DNA from: Bacteroidota bacterium
GTDB lineage: Bacteria; Bacteroidota; Bacteroidia; Bacteroidales; DTGW01
DNA length: 64,000 nucleotides
Direction of reading: 5' to 3'
Assembly (NCBI GenBank): GCA_029550865.1
Contig: JAKPGM010000034.1
Coordinates: 35,652-99,651 of the forward strand
Positions 9,175 to 17,820 of the stretch are shown here, piece by piece (the first letter of the stretch is position 1; each line of letters opens with the position of its first letter). The notes below the pieces were generated by a model. That model saw only the letters and a list, made by a program, of their open reading frames with translations. It had not been told where the DNA came from and searched no databases. A program made the translations under genes and the position numbers.

Positions 9175-10188
9175 TTAAACATTTCTGAGTCTCATCGCAG
9201 CCTCATCGGGCATGACAGGATTGATAATATTGCCCCCACCCGATTCAAATCCAGCCAGGTATTTCATTTTATCGGGGGCTCGCAAGGGTGGATAAAATTC
9301 AATATGGAAATGAAAAAGCGCATTATCGGGATGCTTATCGCAAGGCGCATTTTGTAGCATGGTAATGTTTGGAAACGACATTTGGTAAAGCCTATCAAAT
9401 TTGGTAAGCATGGTTTTGTGAATTTCTGCAAGCGCTTTTAGCTGCGTTTCGGAAAGGGCAGCAATACTGGGCACCTGTTTTCGCGGAACAATGTAGGTTT
9501 CGTAAACAAAACGAGCAAAAAAAGGCACAAAAGCCACAAAATGTTCGTTTTCGTAAACTATTCTTTTCCCATACTGCAACTCTTCCTGTAACAAATCTTC
9601 CAGCAAATGACTTCCCTGTTCACGAAAATATTCAGCAAAAGAATTGCGTTGCCGTTCTACAATGCGGGGAACAAAGTTAGTTGCATAGATTTGCCCATGG
9701 GGGTGCGGATTTGATACCCCAATAACTTTACCCTTATTCTCAAATATCAGAACATTTTCAACTTTTTCGTGCTTTGAAAGAGTTTCATATTCTGTTTTCC
9801 ACAGACGTACCACAGCTTCTACTTCCTCGAGTGGTAGCTGGGCAAGTGTAACATTATGCCGTGGGGTATAACAAATCACCCTGCATGTCCCATGAACAGG
9901 ACGTACCTTTTGAAACTTACTGTCGTGCTGTACATCAGGTGCATCAAACGAAAAAGATGCAAAATCGTTGGTAAAAGCCCAGGGTCCTTTATAATCAGGA
10001 TTTTTTACCCCCGAGGCGCGTGTCACGCCAGGACACAGATAGCAATTTGGATCAAATTCCGGTCCATCATCACTTAAAGCCTTCACCGTCTCTCCCGACC
10101 AGGGTCGTTCACTGGTTACTGCTGCCAATATTACCCACTCCTGAAGCAATGGATGCCACCTTCGCTCCCATTTTCCCTGTAAATTCAT
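9175..10188 (-). CDS. galT: Galactose-1-phosphate uridylyltransferase
   Basis: 337 residues. A CYLCPG zinc-site motif (C49/C52) and a second zinc-ligand region around H111 are present. The HIT-superfamily active site is SNPHPHGQIYA, with H162 and the nucleophilic H164. The C-terminal half holds the HFHIEFYPPLR motif. It catalyses UMP transfer between UDP-glucose and galactose-1-phosphate in the Leloir pathway. No galK or galE is adjacent, so it is not in a gal operon here. A TATTTTTG -7 box on the minus strand at 10235-10242 is a likely promoter part. Confidence 0.95.
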   Translation of the reverse strand: MNLQGKWERRWHPLLQEWVILAAVTSERPWSGETVKALSDDGPEFDPNCYLCPGVTRASGVKNPDYKGPWAFTNDFASFSFDAPDVQHDSKFQKVRPVHGTCRVICYTPRHNVTLAQLPLEEVEAVVRLWKTEYETLSKHEKVENVLIFENKGKVIGVSNPHPHGQIYATNFVPRIVERQRNSFAEYFREQGSHLLEDLLQEELQYGKRIVYENEHFVAFVPFFARFVYETYIVPRKQVPSIAALSETQLKALAEIHKTMLTKFDRLYQMSFPNITMLQNAPCDKHPDNALFHFHIEFYPPLRAPDKMKYLAGFESGGGNIINPVMPDEAAMRLRNV

Positions 10189-10399
10189 AACCTTCTATTT
10201 TGTTTTTATCTGAAATAGATATATTTTTCGGCTGCAAAAATAGTATTTTTTGATAAAAAGTGTATAAAATACATTTATATTGATTCTATTTTGATTAAGC
10301 AAATCATGGATGAATAGCATCAACTATAAAGCAGCATAATTTTTACCAACAGACATGTGAAAAACTTATTGCATGCCATTAAAAAATTAAAGTTCACAG

Positions 10400-11068
10400 A
10401 TGAAGAGATCATTGGGACATTTTTCTAAGGTATCTGTTTTTTATACGTTATATGTTGTTTTTTTTACAGCACTTGCTTTCATCCTATTGATCATCCCTAA
10501 AGTCGAATCGCATTTGTGGTTAAATCGCTTAAACAGTCCATTTTTTGACAAATTCTTTTTCTACATGACAGAACTGGGTAATGGGGTATTTGTAGTCATT
10601 ATTGCAGTATTCCTTATGTTTTATCGTTACCGATATGCAATAGGGGTTTTTGCCACCTTTGCTATCTCGGAAATAATAACCCAGTTAATCAAACATCTTA
10701 CCGACCTTCCAAGACCCATTAAATATTTTGAAAACATCGCCAACCTTCATGTGGTTGAAGGTGTAAAAATGCTTAGCTCTCATAGTTTTCCCTCGGGTCA
10801 TTCGGCCAGTGCTTTTGCCCTGTGTTTAAGTCTGGCTATTATTCTAAAAAATCGCTGGTGGCAGGTATTTATGTTCATTTTAGCTATAACCATCGCATAC
10901 AGTCGTGTTTACCTTTCACAGCATTTTCTGGTAGATATTTGGGCTGGTTCAGCGATTGGAACTTTAGTATGCGCCTGGTACTGGAATTATGAGCAAAAAT
11001 TTCAATGGAACTGGCTTGATAAATCACTATTATCGAGAAATCATACACATAACAAACAAAATTATTAA
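10400..11068 (+). CDS. PAP2-family membrane phosphatase
   Basis: 222 residues with about six membrane segments. All three phosphatase signatures are present: K98xxxxxxR105P, PSGH at 131-134 and SR169-x5-H175-x3-D179. Such enzymes dephosphorylate phosphatidic acid, phosphatidylglycerophosphate or undecaprenyl pyrophosphate at the periplasmic face. It is followed after 5 bp by the sugar symporter, so the two are probably cotranscribed. Substrate cannot be decided from sequence. Confidence 0.88.
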   Translation: MKRSLGHFSKVSVFYTLYVVFFTALAFILLIIPKVESHLWLNRLNSPFFDKFFFYMTELGNGVFVVIIAVFLMFYRYRYAIGVFATFAISEIITQLIKHLTDLPRPIKYFENIANLHVVEGVKMLSSHSFPSGHSASAFALCLSLAIILKNRWWQVFMFILAITIAYSRVYLSQHFLVDIWAGSAIGTLVCAWYWNYEQKFQWNWLDKSLLSRNHTHNKQNY

Positions 11069-11073
11069 TACCT

Positions 11074-12849
11074 ATGAATCGAGAAAAACTCAAATTGTCG
11101 GAAAAAATTGGCTATGGTTTTGGCGATGCAGCATCGTCGATGTTCTGGAAACTGTTTGGAATGTACATCATGTTCTTTTATACGGATATATTTGGTATTC
11201 CAGCAGCCGTAGTGGGGACCATGTTTTTAGTCACTCGTATTGGTGACTCATTTTTCGATCCGCTGGTTGGCATACTATCCGACCGAACCGAAACGCGATG
11301 GGGAAAATTTCGTCCCTACCTACTCTGGATGGCTCTACCCTTTGGCATTATTGGGGTATTGACTTTTACCACTCCTCCCTTCGATACCACTGGAAAAATA
11401 ATATACGCCTACGTCACCTTTTCGCTGATGATGCTGGTATACTCGATGATAAATGTGCCCTACGCCTCGTTGATGGGGGTAATGACTGCAGACGGAAAAG
11501 AACGTACTACCCTGGCAACCTACCGTTTCATATTTGCCTTTGGCGGTAGTTTTCTGGTATTGGGCTTATTTCAGCCGTTGTTCGATAGTTTCGGTACGAA
11601 AACTCTTTATCAATTTACCCAACCTAAAGAAATCGTTTTATCGCAGAAGGACTCTTCTGCAAATGTTACCGAAAAAGTCTATGCCTGGGAAAATAAGGCA
11701 TTGCCCACCGAAGGAACAACTATCGATTCTTTTATCTATGTAACAGTCAAAATCAGTACTCGTTCTAATGAAGCATTTAAGCTTGGCATTTACGATGTAA
11801 CTAACAATCAGTTCAATTGGGTACAATTCCCTGAAGGAAAAGATACGCTGGGACTCATACGGGATGGTTCGTGGAGTAAGGTTCAGCTTAATCTTAAACG
11901 TTTACTGCCGAATTTTTCAACTGATAAATTAAGCAACTACCAGCTAGTCTTTAGCGGTTCGAGCAATATAAAAGTTGGGAAAGCTGCAATCCAGGAAATC
12001 AACTACCAGTATGGGACCCAAAGGGCTGTAATGGTTATTGCGGTAATTGCGGTAATCATGTTTTTACTAACCTTCCTGCTCACCCGTGAACGAATAAAAC
12101 CATTAGTGGAAAAGTCCTCGCTAAAAGATGATTTAAAAGATCTAATGCGAAATACGCCATGGTTTATCCTGCTGGGAGCCAGTATTTCTACCATCTTTTT
12201 CAATACCATTCGCGATGGTGCAGCCGTGTACTACTTCAAATATTATTATCAGGGGAAAGGCGAACTTCTTTTTAATTCCATCAATTTGAGTTTAGCCATC
12301 AGCACCGTTTACCTTTTGCTGGGTCAAGCTGCCAATATTGTGGGGGTAGTACTAGCGAAGCCAGTATCAGACAAATTTGGCAAAAAAAGCACCTTCCTGA
12401 CTGCCATGCTGGTAGCTACTGTTCTTAGCTTTTTATTTTACGGACTCGACAAAACAAATTTGACTATGATTCTCATATTCCAGCTGTTTATCAGTATTTC
12501 GGCTGGTATAATTTTCCCGCTGGTATGGTCGATGTATGCCGATACTGCCGACTACTCAGAATGGATTAATGGACGAAGGGCTACGGGACTTGTTTTCTCG
12601 GCCGCTTCCATGTCGCAAAAACTTGGAGCCTCCATTGGTATTGCTCTGGCAGGGTGGTTATTGGCACTTTTTGGTTACCATGCCAATGTAGCGCAAACGA
12701 TTGAAACCCAAAATGGTATACGTATGATGCTGAGCTTCTTCCCGGGTATTGGTGCCCTACTTGCTGCAGTATTCATGTATTTTTATCCATTAAATGAGAA
12801 AAAATTGAAAGAGATAGAAGAGGAACTCGAAAAACGTCGAAACAAGTAG
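11074..12849 (+). CDS. GPH-family sugar:cation symporter with an extra periplasmic domain
   Basis: 591 residues, against about 450-480 for most family members. The N-terminal half shows GPH (melibiose/xyloside carrier) signatures: KIGYGFGDAAS, RIGDSFFDPLVGILSDRTETRWGKFRPYLLW and the INVPYASLMGVMT segment. The C-terminal half has SDKFGKKS and the SMYADTADYSEW motif. An insertion of about 140 residues (roughly 173-312) falls between predicted TM5 and TM6, hence in a periplasmic loop. It is rich in beta-strand patterns (FKLGIYDVT, WSKVQLNLKRLL, NYQLVFSGS). It probably imports an oligosaccharide or glycoside with Na+ or H+. Partner genes: PAP2 phosphatase 5 bp upstream, xylanase downstream beyond a terminator. 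Confidence 0.87.
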   Translation: MNREKLKLSEKIGYGFGDAASSMFWKLFGMYIMFFYTDIFGIPAAVVGTMFLVTRIGDSFFDPLVGILSDRTETRWGKFRPYLLWMALPFGIIGVLTFTTPPFDTTGKIIYAYVTFSLMMLVYSMINVPYASLMGVMTADGKERTTLATYRFIFAFGGSFLVLGLFQPLFDSFGTKTLYQFTQPKEIVLSQKDSSANVTEKVYAWENKALPTEGTTIDSFIYVTVKISTRSNEAFKLGIYDVTNNQFNWVQFPEGKDTLGLIRDGSWSKVQLNLKRLLPNFSTDKLSNYQLVFSGSSNIKVGKAAIQEINYQYGTQRAVMVIAVIAVIMFLLTFLLTRERIKPLVEKSSLKDDLKDLMRNTPWFILLGASISTIFFNTIRDGAAVYYFKYYYQGKGELLFNSINLSLAISTVYLLLGQAANIVGVVLAKPVSDKFGKKSTFLTAMLVATVLSFLFYGLDKTNLTMILIFQLFISISAGIIFPLVWSMYADTADYSEWINGRRATGLVFSAASMSQKLGASIGIALAGWLLALFGYHANVAQTIETQNGIRMMLSFFPGIGALLAAVFMYFYPLNEKKLKEIEEELEKRRNK

Positions 12850-12870
12850 TCTATCAAAGATAACACATAA

Positions 12871-12896
12871 AAAAGGGGCACAGTTGCCCCTTTTTT
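12871..12896 (+). terminator. Intrinsic terminator after the symporter
   Basis: AAAAGGGGCA and TGCCCCTTTT form a 10-bp stem around a CAGT tetraloop, followed by T residues, 22 bp after the stop. Confidence 0.93.
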
Positions 12897-13040
12897 AATA
12901 TCAGGACATATTATTGTGCAAATTCTGACGATGATGATAATTAGATTGTCCTTATTGCAGATGCGTGTGGTACTACATTTTTTCCGACAGGCACACTCAA
13001 TGCATCTAACTGTTCTCAGCTGCATGATGGTTTTTGGCGT

Positions 13041-13086
13041 AATGGACAAAATTTAGGCCAGTTTGTAGACGATTAGTCGTAAAGGC
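13041..13086 (+). repeat. Dispersed 46-bp repeat, copy 2
   Basis: Matches 2680-2725 at about 40 of 46 positions. It lies in the 550-bp non-coding stretch before the xylanase. Apart from this copy and the paired direct repeats at 13290-13324, that stretch shows no gene. Confidence 0.6.
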
Positions 13087-13289
13087 TGGCTTTTGTCAGC
13101 TTTTACGTATTGACTTTACATGGATATATGTCACATTGCACTTGCGACTTAAATCTACCAATATGTTCATGCTGGTTATTGCAAAACTTTCCGAACATAT
13201 AAAATCCAGAATATTTCACCATTTTGACTGATTTTTTTCAATTTCCAATTATTTGTAAAACAACAACTTAACAACACAAAGTGTCATAA

Positions 13290-13324
13290 GGACAATTTTC
13301 CAAAAAATTCGGACAAAATTCCAA
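13290..13324 (+). promoter_or_regulatory. Paired 14-bp direct repeats upstream of the xylanase, 21 bp apart
   Basis: GGACAATTTTCCAA (13290-13303) and GGACAAAATTCCAA (13311-13324) match at 12 of 14 positions. Their starts are 21 bp apart, two helical turns, so both face the same side of the DNA. They end about 77 bp before the xylanase ATG, a fitting position for an activator site. Confidence 0.42.
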
Positions 13325-13400
13325 GTGCCCCCTTCAAACCAACCTTAATTTTACGTACGAAAATTTCACTAATTACTAACCAATTAAAAATTTTCAAACT

Positions 13401-14087
13401 ATGAAAAAAACAAACTTAATGCAATTGGTGGGCATGATGGCTGTAGCCATGCTGGTATTTGCAGGGTGCTCGAAAGAAGAAGCAGTCACTCCTAATGCGC
13501 CCAAGAGTCATCTGAAAGGAAGCTACACCTCGGGAACAAACAATGGTTATTTCTACTCCCTTTATTGGGAAGGCGGTTCTGCCAGCATCTCATTCCCCAA
13601 TGGAGGAGGCAACTTCCAGATCAATTACTCCAACGTGAATGACGTAGTGGGTGGAAAGGGATGGAACCCTGGTGGAACATGGACAGTAGGGTACAACATT
13701 GGTTACCTGAGTGGAAGCTACAACTTTGTAGGAGTGTATGGCTGGACAACCAATCCACTCATCGAATTCTACGTAGTTGAAAAAGGTTCTGTAACAGGTT
13801 CTACTCGAATTGGAACAATGAGCAGCGATGGACATACCTATACCGTATACAAGAATCAAAGGGTAAATGCTCCATCCATCCAGGGGACCGCTACTTTCTG
13901 GCAGTATCTGAGCAACTGGGGTGGCGCTCCTACAAGAAGCAACCAAAAAATTACCATGTCGAACCATGTAAACTACTGGAGAAGTAGAGGTGGACAGGGC
14001 TTCGGTAGCTTCAACTATATGGTATTTGGTCTTGAAGCATGGGGCGGCAAAAGTGGTGCTATCAACGCAACCGTTTGGAGACAGTAA
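13401..14087 (+). CDS. Glycoside hydrolase family 11 endo-1,4-beta-xylanase, lipoprotein
   Basis: 228 residues. The signal ends in a lipobox, LVFAGC (C23), followed by SKEE, a charged stretch like the surface-export signals of Bacteroidota lipoproteins. The rest is a single GH11 beta-jelly-roll. Landmarks are NVNDVVGGKGWNPG, VYGWTTNPLIEFYVVE with nucleophile E122, NAPSIQGTATFWQY (the thumb region), and MVFGLEAWGG with acid/base E212. The expected reaction is endo-hydrolysis of xylan at the cell surface. There is no carbohydrate-binding module. It is flanked by a candidate operator and a strong terminator, so it is likely monocistronic. GH11 is less common than GH10 in this phylum (general knowledge). 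Confidence 0.94.
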   Translation: MKKTNLMQLVGMMAVAMLVFAGCSKEEAVTPNAPKSHLKGSYTSGTNNGYFYSLYWEGGSASISFPNGGGNFQINYSNVNDVVGGKGWNPGGTWTVGYNIGYLSGSYNFVGVYGWTTNPLIEFYVVEKGSVTGSTRIGTMSSDGHTYTVYKNQRVNAPSIQGTATFWQYLSNWGGAPTRSNQKITMSNHVNYWRSRGGQGFGSFNYMVFGLEAWGGKSGAINATVWRQ

Positions 14088-14104
14088 AAAGTTATGCAAA
14101 TTCA

Positions 14105-14136
14105 AAAGGCCGGTCGGTGGGGCCGGCTTTTTTTTA
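14105..14136 (+). terminator. Intrinsic terminator of the xylanase
   Basis: GCCGG and CCGGC form the stem (with a flanking AAAG/CTTT extension) around a 9-nt loop, followed by eight or more T, 20 bp after the stop. Confidence 0.85.
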
Positions 14137-14263
14137 TGTTCGCATTTTTTTAACTTCAGTATATCTGAAGTTGTTATGTAAAATATTGCCCATTATTTAC
14201 ATTTATCTGCAATAAACATAATTTTACAGCGAAAAGAATCTTGTTCACAAAACTATATCGAAA

Positions 14264-15100
14264 ATGATGAGAAATGTTACTGCTATTTTTAGCATTATTT
14301 TTTTGACTTTTCTTTCGGGCTGCTCTGTTTCCGACAATAACTCGAACATGGTACTCGTTAAGGGGGGAGCGTTTAAAAATAAAAATTCTGCCTTCTATGG
14401 GAAGGACATAAAAATTGAAGATTTTTATATAGGGCGTTACGAGGTAACCCAGAAAGAATGGAAAGCGATTATGGGATACAATCCGTCAAAATTTAAGGAC
14501 GATAATCGACCAGTAGAAATGGTAAGCTGGTACGAATGTATTGAGTACTGTAATAAGCGAAGTGAAAAAGAAGGGCTAAAGCCATACTACAATATAGACA
14601 CAACAAAAAAAGATCCCCATATTACCAATCCTTTCGACAGCATACGTTGGACTGTCACCATCAATCCCGATGCCAATGGGTATCGTTTACCCACCGTAGC
14701 CGAATGGGAATATGCTGCCAGCGGTGGACGAAAAAGCAAAAACTATGAATACAGCGGAAGCGATAACATAGATACCGTAGCGTGGTACTGGCGCAATGCA
14801 GGAAAAAAATACTTAACCGGACTATGGGCTTGGTCGGATATAGAAAATAATAGATGTTCCACACAACCTGTGGGAAAAAAATTGCCCAATGAATTAGGTC
14901 TGTATGATATGTCGGGGAATGTAAGGGAATGGTGCTGGGACATGCGCCAACCAATGAATCCCGATGATTTGCAGGGTAGAACATGGAAAGGCGGAGGATG
15001 GATTGGCGCTGAGTTTTGCTGTGTTATTTCGTTCACCGGTAGTCTCGAAGGCAGTGGAAAGGGACCCGATCAAGGATTCAGGGTTTGTCGCAATCGTTAA
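14264..15100 (+). CDS. FGE/SUMF1-like (formylglycine-generating enzyme family) lipoprotein
   Basis: 278 residues with a lipobox signal (LSGC, C20). The whole mature part is a single FGE-sulfatase domain: GGAF near the start, the YIGRYEVTQKEWKAIMGYNPS block, RPVEMVSWYECIEYCNKRS, GYRLPTVAEWEYAASGG, LYDMSGNVREWCWD, and the C-terminal GPDQGFRVCR. Many bacterial relatives are not sulfatase activators but structural or sugar-binding variants. No sulfatase lies in the window, so the role is open. The start is the first of two ATG codons. A bidirectional hairpin follows. Confidence 0.85.
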   Translation: MMRNVTAIFSIIFLTFLSGCSVSDNNSNMVLVKGGAFKNKNSAFYGKDIKIEDFYIGRYEVTQKEWKAIMGYNPSKFKDDNRPVEMVSWYECIEYCNKRSEKEGLKPYYNIDTTKKDPHITNPFDSIRWTVTINPDANGYRLPTVAEWEYAASGGRKSKNYEYSGSDNIDTVAWYWRNAGKKYLTGLWAWSDIENNRCSTQPVGKKLPNELGLYDMSGNVREWCWDMRQPMNPDDLQGRTWKGGGWIGAEFCCVISFTGSLEGSGKGPDQGFRVCRNR

Positions 15101-15147
15101 TTTGTCGAAACGTCAAGATAAAAAAAACATCTTTTAGGAAAATAATA

Positions 15148-15183
15148 AAGCGGGGCACTTCAATAAGCTTCATTGCCCCGCTT
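15148..15183. terminator. Bidirectional terminator between convergent genes
   Basis: AAGCGGGGCA and TGCCCCGCTT form a perfect 10-bp stem around a 16-nt loop, with T-rich flanks on either strand. It separates the FGE-like gene (+) from the minus-strand four-gene operon. Confidence 0.8.
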
Positions 15184-15205
15184 GTAATTTAAAAAACTAT
15201 AGGAC

Positions 15206-16171
15206 TTACTTCCAAAGTTCAATGTTAACTTCCTGCTCAGGCTGATTATTTCCAAAAGCAATACCTACCTGTCGAGCAGCTTCGATACGCTGTTTTTCAA
15301 GATCTACCGCCGAGTCGAAAACCTTCATTTGAAAGTCCCAGTCGCGTTTTTCCAGTTCCAGCATTTTGGCTTTAACTTCTTCGACCAGTGCATTCACCTC
15401 GGGCATGCAGGCAGCTTCGGGGTCGATACCACTGAGAAGCTTGGCTACCTGCTGAGCGCCATCGGCATTGGGTTGACCCGCCCAGGCTGCTTTGGCGGCA
15501 TTCAATTTCTCCACACAGGCTTTATCGGCGTATTTCTTGTAAATTGGGCCTACTGCACTTAAAACATTGTGGTAGCAATCCTTGCAAACATCAGGTACCG
15601 ACATAAGTTCAAACAAAGCTTCTTCATATCGGTTCTGGCTGGCAAGGCTTTCAGCTTTTTTAAGAATAAAATCACACTGCGAATTGTAGTATTCAATAAT
15701 CTTTCGTTTACCAGTTTCGACCATATTTTTCAGCTCTGGTGCAGTAGGTTTAATATTTTTCAGGCATTCAATGTAAGCCTTAGTCTCGTTGGTCCCCACC
15801 CCTTTGGCCTGTATAGAAGCCGATGCATACTTGGTCTTTGTTTGTGCATCGCCAACATAGAAAGTCACCTCAAGGGTCATAGCCGTCATAGGGGGTGCAG
15901 TGGCTATAATATCTTTTGACAAAACGGTAACATTGGCCGTAATGATAAATCTCGGATTGATGGCATTACCACCAGCACCCGTCTGTGTAGCAATTTGATC
16001 AAGTTTATTGCGCAACATGTTACGGGCTGCTTCGGGCATACCCGAAATATTAGGTACATAGGCATGTAAAGCTATTCGAGCGTAATCGTCGGCTTTTGAC
16101 TCATAGTTCTGAGCCACAAGCCCTGAAACCATACCTATTAGTCCTGCGACAAAAAACATAATTTTTTTCAT
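15206..16171 (-). CDS. Exported protein of unknown function, last gene of a four-gene envelope operon
   Basis: 321 residues with a clean Sec signal peptide (cleavage after VAQ, about residue 21). The N-terminal half (about 25-150) is alpha/beta and resembles the CsgG/FlgO-like folds of envelope assembly proteins only in a general way (INPRFIITANVTVLSKDI, TLEVTFYVGD). The middle holds a helical segment with a TPR-like SQNRYEEALFELMSVPD and several cysteines (CDFILKK, VCKDCYHN, ACVEKL, AACMPEV). The C-terminus ends NIELWK. It is transcribed with the three genes upstream; a hairpin sits in the 112-bp gap to its neighbour. Confidence 0.7.
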   Translation of the reverse strand: MKKIMFFVAGLIGMVSGLVAQNYESKADDYARIALHAYVPNISGMPEAARNMLRNKLDQIATQTGAGGNAINPRFIITANVTVLSKDIIATAPPMTAMTLEVTFYVGDAQTKTKYASASIQAKGVGTNETKAYIECLKNIKPTAPELKNMVETGKRKIIEYYNSQCDFILKKAESLASQNRYEEALFELMSVPDVCKDCYHNVLSAVGPIYKKYADKACVEKLNAAKAAWAGQPNADGAQQVAKLLSGIDPEAACMPEVNALVEEVKAKMLELEKRDWDFQMKVFDSAVDLEKQRIEAARQVGIAFGNNQPEQEVNIELWK

Positions 16172-16228
16172 AGAAGTAAATTTAAAATTTCACTTATTGG
16201 TATTCAGTACATGGTTTAAGGCATAAAA

Positions 16229-16248
16229 GGCCGTTGCGTTCAACGGCC
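16229..16248. terminator. Hairpin inside the envelope operon
   Basis: GGCCGTTG and CAACGGCC form a perfect 8-bp stem with a CGTT loop. On the minus (coding) strand it is followed by only four T; on the plus strand by six T. It could attenuate transcription of the last gene, stabilise processed mRNA ends, or stop antisense transcription. Confidence 0.6.
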
Positions 16249-16283
16249 CTTTTTTAGTACCACATGCCAATAACAATGCATAT

Positions 16284-17240
16284 TTATTTTTCACCAATCA
16301 CCAACGTAGCCTGACCCAGCCCTTTGATCATCAACTTGCTGGTAAGATTATAAGGCGGATTTTTCAAGTAATTTTGCAAGCCGCGCAAGTATGCACGTGC
16401 ATCCATAGCCTTTCCATTAGCATCGTATAGAGGAATACGTACCTGTTCAAAGAGCATAAAGTTGGCGGTTGCATCGGTGGTGTTAAAACGACCTTTTACG
16501 GTATTGTTCTGGAACCACTCTTCGATAATCTGCCCTAATTCTTTTCCATCGTATTCGGTTTCGAAGTCGTCGGGCCAGCTATCGAATTTTTTAATTCGAA
16601 CAATTATTTCACGGCCATTGGCAAACATGTCGTCGAAATGAGCCTGCAGCTGATTGTTAAAATTGTCGATATGAGCCAATACTGCTTCTTCGAGGAGGAC
16701 AGGAAGTTCAGCCGAGAAGGAAGGCGCGCCGGTTCCCGATGCCGAAGCTATCTGTTTGCCAGTGTAGGCATCGATACCTTGCAACACGAATGTTACCGAC
16801 TTCTTAGGACCGGTTGTATTAACAGCCCAGGTCACCTGAAGGATAATATCGGCTTTGGCCGATTTATACAGTTTATCGATAGGGCTTTCGGCTACACCGC
16901 TTCCGGTTTTACTGGTTAACATGGCATCCTCGGCGCTTTCCTGCGATAGCTTTTTTAATTCCTGTTCAAGGAGCTTACAGGGAAAACCACGGTCGGCCAT
17001 CAGCTGGCTAATCTTGGCAATAACAAGGATAAGATCGCTACTTCCCTGAAGTGCTTTTTTGTAATCGGGTAATTCTTCAATCGTGCCCTGATTGTCGAAT
17101 TTAAGCATAAACCCATTCTGCTTACACCAGTTGTCACTGGGAACCACCATAAGAGTAGGCTTTTTAGCCTGACCCGAGAGTATTCCAAAGCTTAAAATTG
17201 CCGAAGCAAATAGCAAAAATATTTTTCTCATCTTCATCAT
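16284..17240 (-). CDS. DUF6175-like exported protein
   Basis: 318 residues; starts at residues 1, 2 and 4 are all Met, and MRKIFLLF (17231) gives the neatest signal peptide. The mature protein matches my memory of the DUF6175 family: LMVVPSDNWC near the N-terminus, RGFPCKLLEQELKKL, the ADIILQVTW strand, IDAYTGKQIASASGTG, NGREIIVRIKKFD, and MLFEQVRIPLYDANGKAMDARAYLRGL. The pattern of a small alpha/beta domain with a periplasmic signal recalls CsgG/TolB-like secretion-pore proteins, but that is inference. It is 23 bp from the gene upstream. Confidence 0.72.
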   Translation of the reverse strand: MMKMRKIFLLFASAILSFGILSGQAKKPTLMVVPSDNWCKQNGFMLKFDNQGTIEELPDYKKALQGSSDLILVIAKISQLMADRGFPCKLLEQELKKLSQESAEDAMLTSKTGSGVAESPIDKLYKSAKADIILQVTWAVNTTGPKKSVTFVLQGIDAYTGKQIASASGTGAPSFSAELPVLLEEAVLAHIDNFNNQLQAHFDDMFANGREIIVRIKKFDSWPDDFETEYDGKELGQIIEEWFQNNTVKGRFNTTDATANFMLFEQVRIPLYDANGKAMDARAYLRGLQNYLKNPPYNLTSKLMIKGLGQATLVIGEK

Positions 17241-17263
17241 TTTTTTGGTTTAAATACTATGCA

Positions 17264-17803
17264 TCAAAAACCAGCATCAAGTGCCTTGATAATTCCTGCT
17301 TTTTCCAGGTCTTTGCGCAGCTGGTCCTTCATAACCGAAACCACTACGCCAATTTTGTATTCTTTTCCCACCTTCAGACGATCCTCGGAATCGATCGAGC
17401 CATCGTTTGACAGGGAAACATAGCGCATATAATCACCGCCATCGGCAAAAAATTTATCGAAAAATTCACTGTATTCGTCTTCAACTGCAGGAGAGCTTGC
17501 CAGCGGTTTTTGGGAGGTACAACCACGACCGCCACCTGCAAAACCTTTGAAGATGACTCCATGTACCGCATTTTTCTTCGATTGTTCAATAGCAACTTTA
17601 GGTTTTTTTGAATAGGTCCATACCTTAATGAGGTATGTCCCCTCCACGCCAGTTCCTACACATTCTATCTCGTACCGGAATGCTTCCATGTCGCGCATAG
17701 CTTTCTTCTTAGCTCTTGCCTGCGACAAAACCGGCGATGCGCTCATCAGCAAAAACAATGCGCTTAATGCTAAATACCATCCTGTTTTTTTCATAATCAT
17801 CAT
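17264..17803 (-). CDS. Small exported protein of the envelope operon
   Basis: 179 residues. The start is probably the Met at residue 4 (17794), which begins MKKTGWYLALSALFLL. Cleavage is likely after VLSQ. The mature protein has the segments IECVGTGVEGTYLIKVWTYSKK, SKKNAVHGVIFKGFAGG and, at the end, LRKDLEKAGIIKALDAGF. The N-terminal part looks like the LPP20/CsgG-associated small domains that occur in periplasmic assembly proteins; no function is known. Only 17 bp separate it from the upstream gene. Confidence 0.68.
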   Translation of the reverse strand: MMIMKKTGWYLALSALFLLMSASPVLSQARAKKKAMRDMEAFRYEIECVGTGVEGTYLIKVWTYSKKPKVAIEQSKKNAVHGVIFKGFAGGGRGCTSQKPLASSPAVEDEYSEFFDKFFADGGDYMRYVSLSNDGSIDSEDRLKVGKEYKIGVVVSVMKDQLRKDLEKAGIIKALDAGF

Positions 17804-17820
17804 GATTTAAGTTATAAATT

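Noticed and set aside
13590..14105. Long minus-strand frame opposite the xylanase
   Set aside because: It lies entirely antisense to the GH11 gene, whose catalytic residues and flanking terminator establish the plus strand.
14264..15100. Sulfatase-modifying enzyme (true formylglycine generator)
   Set aside because: The domain is present, but no sulfatase gene is in the window and the activating cysteines were not verified; it is described only as FGE/SUMF1-like.
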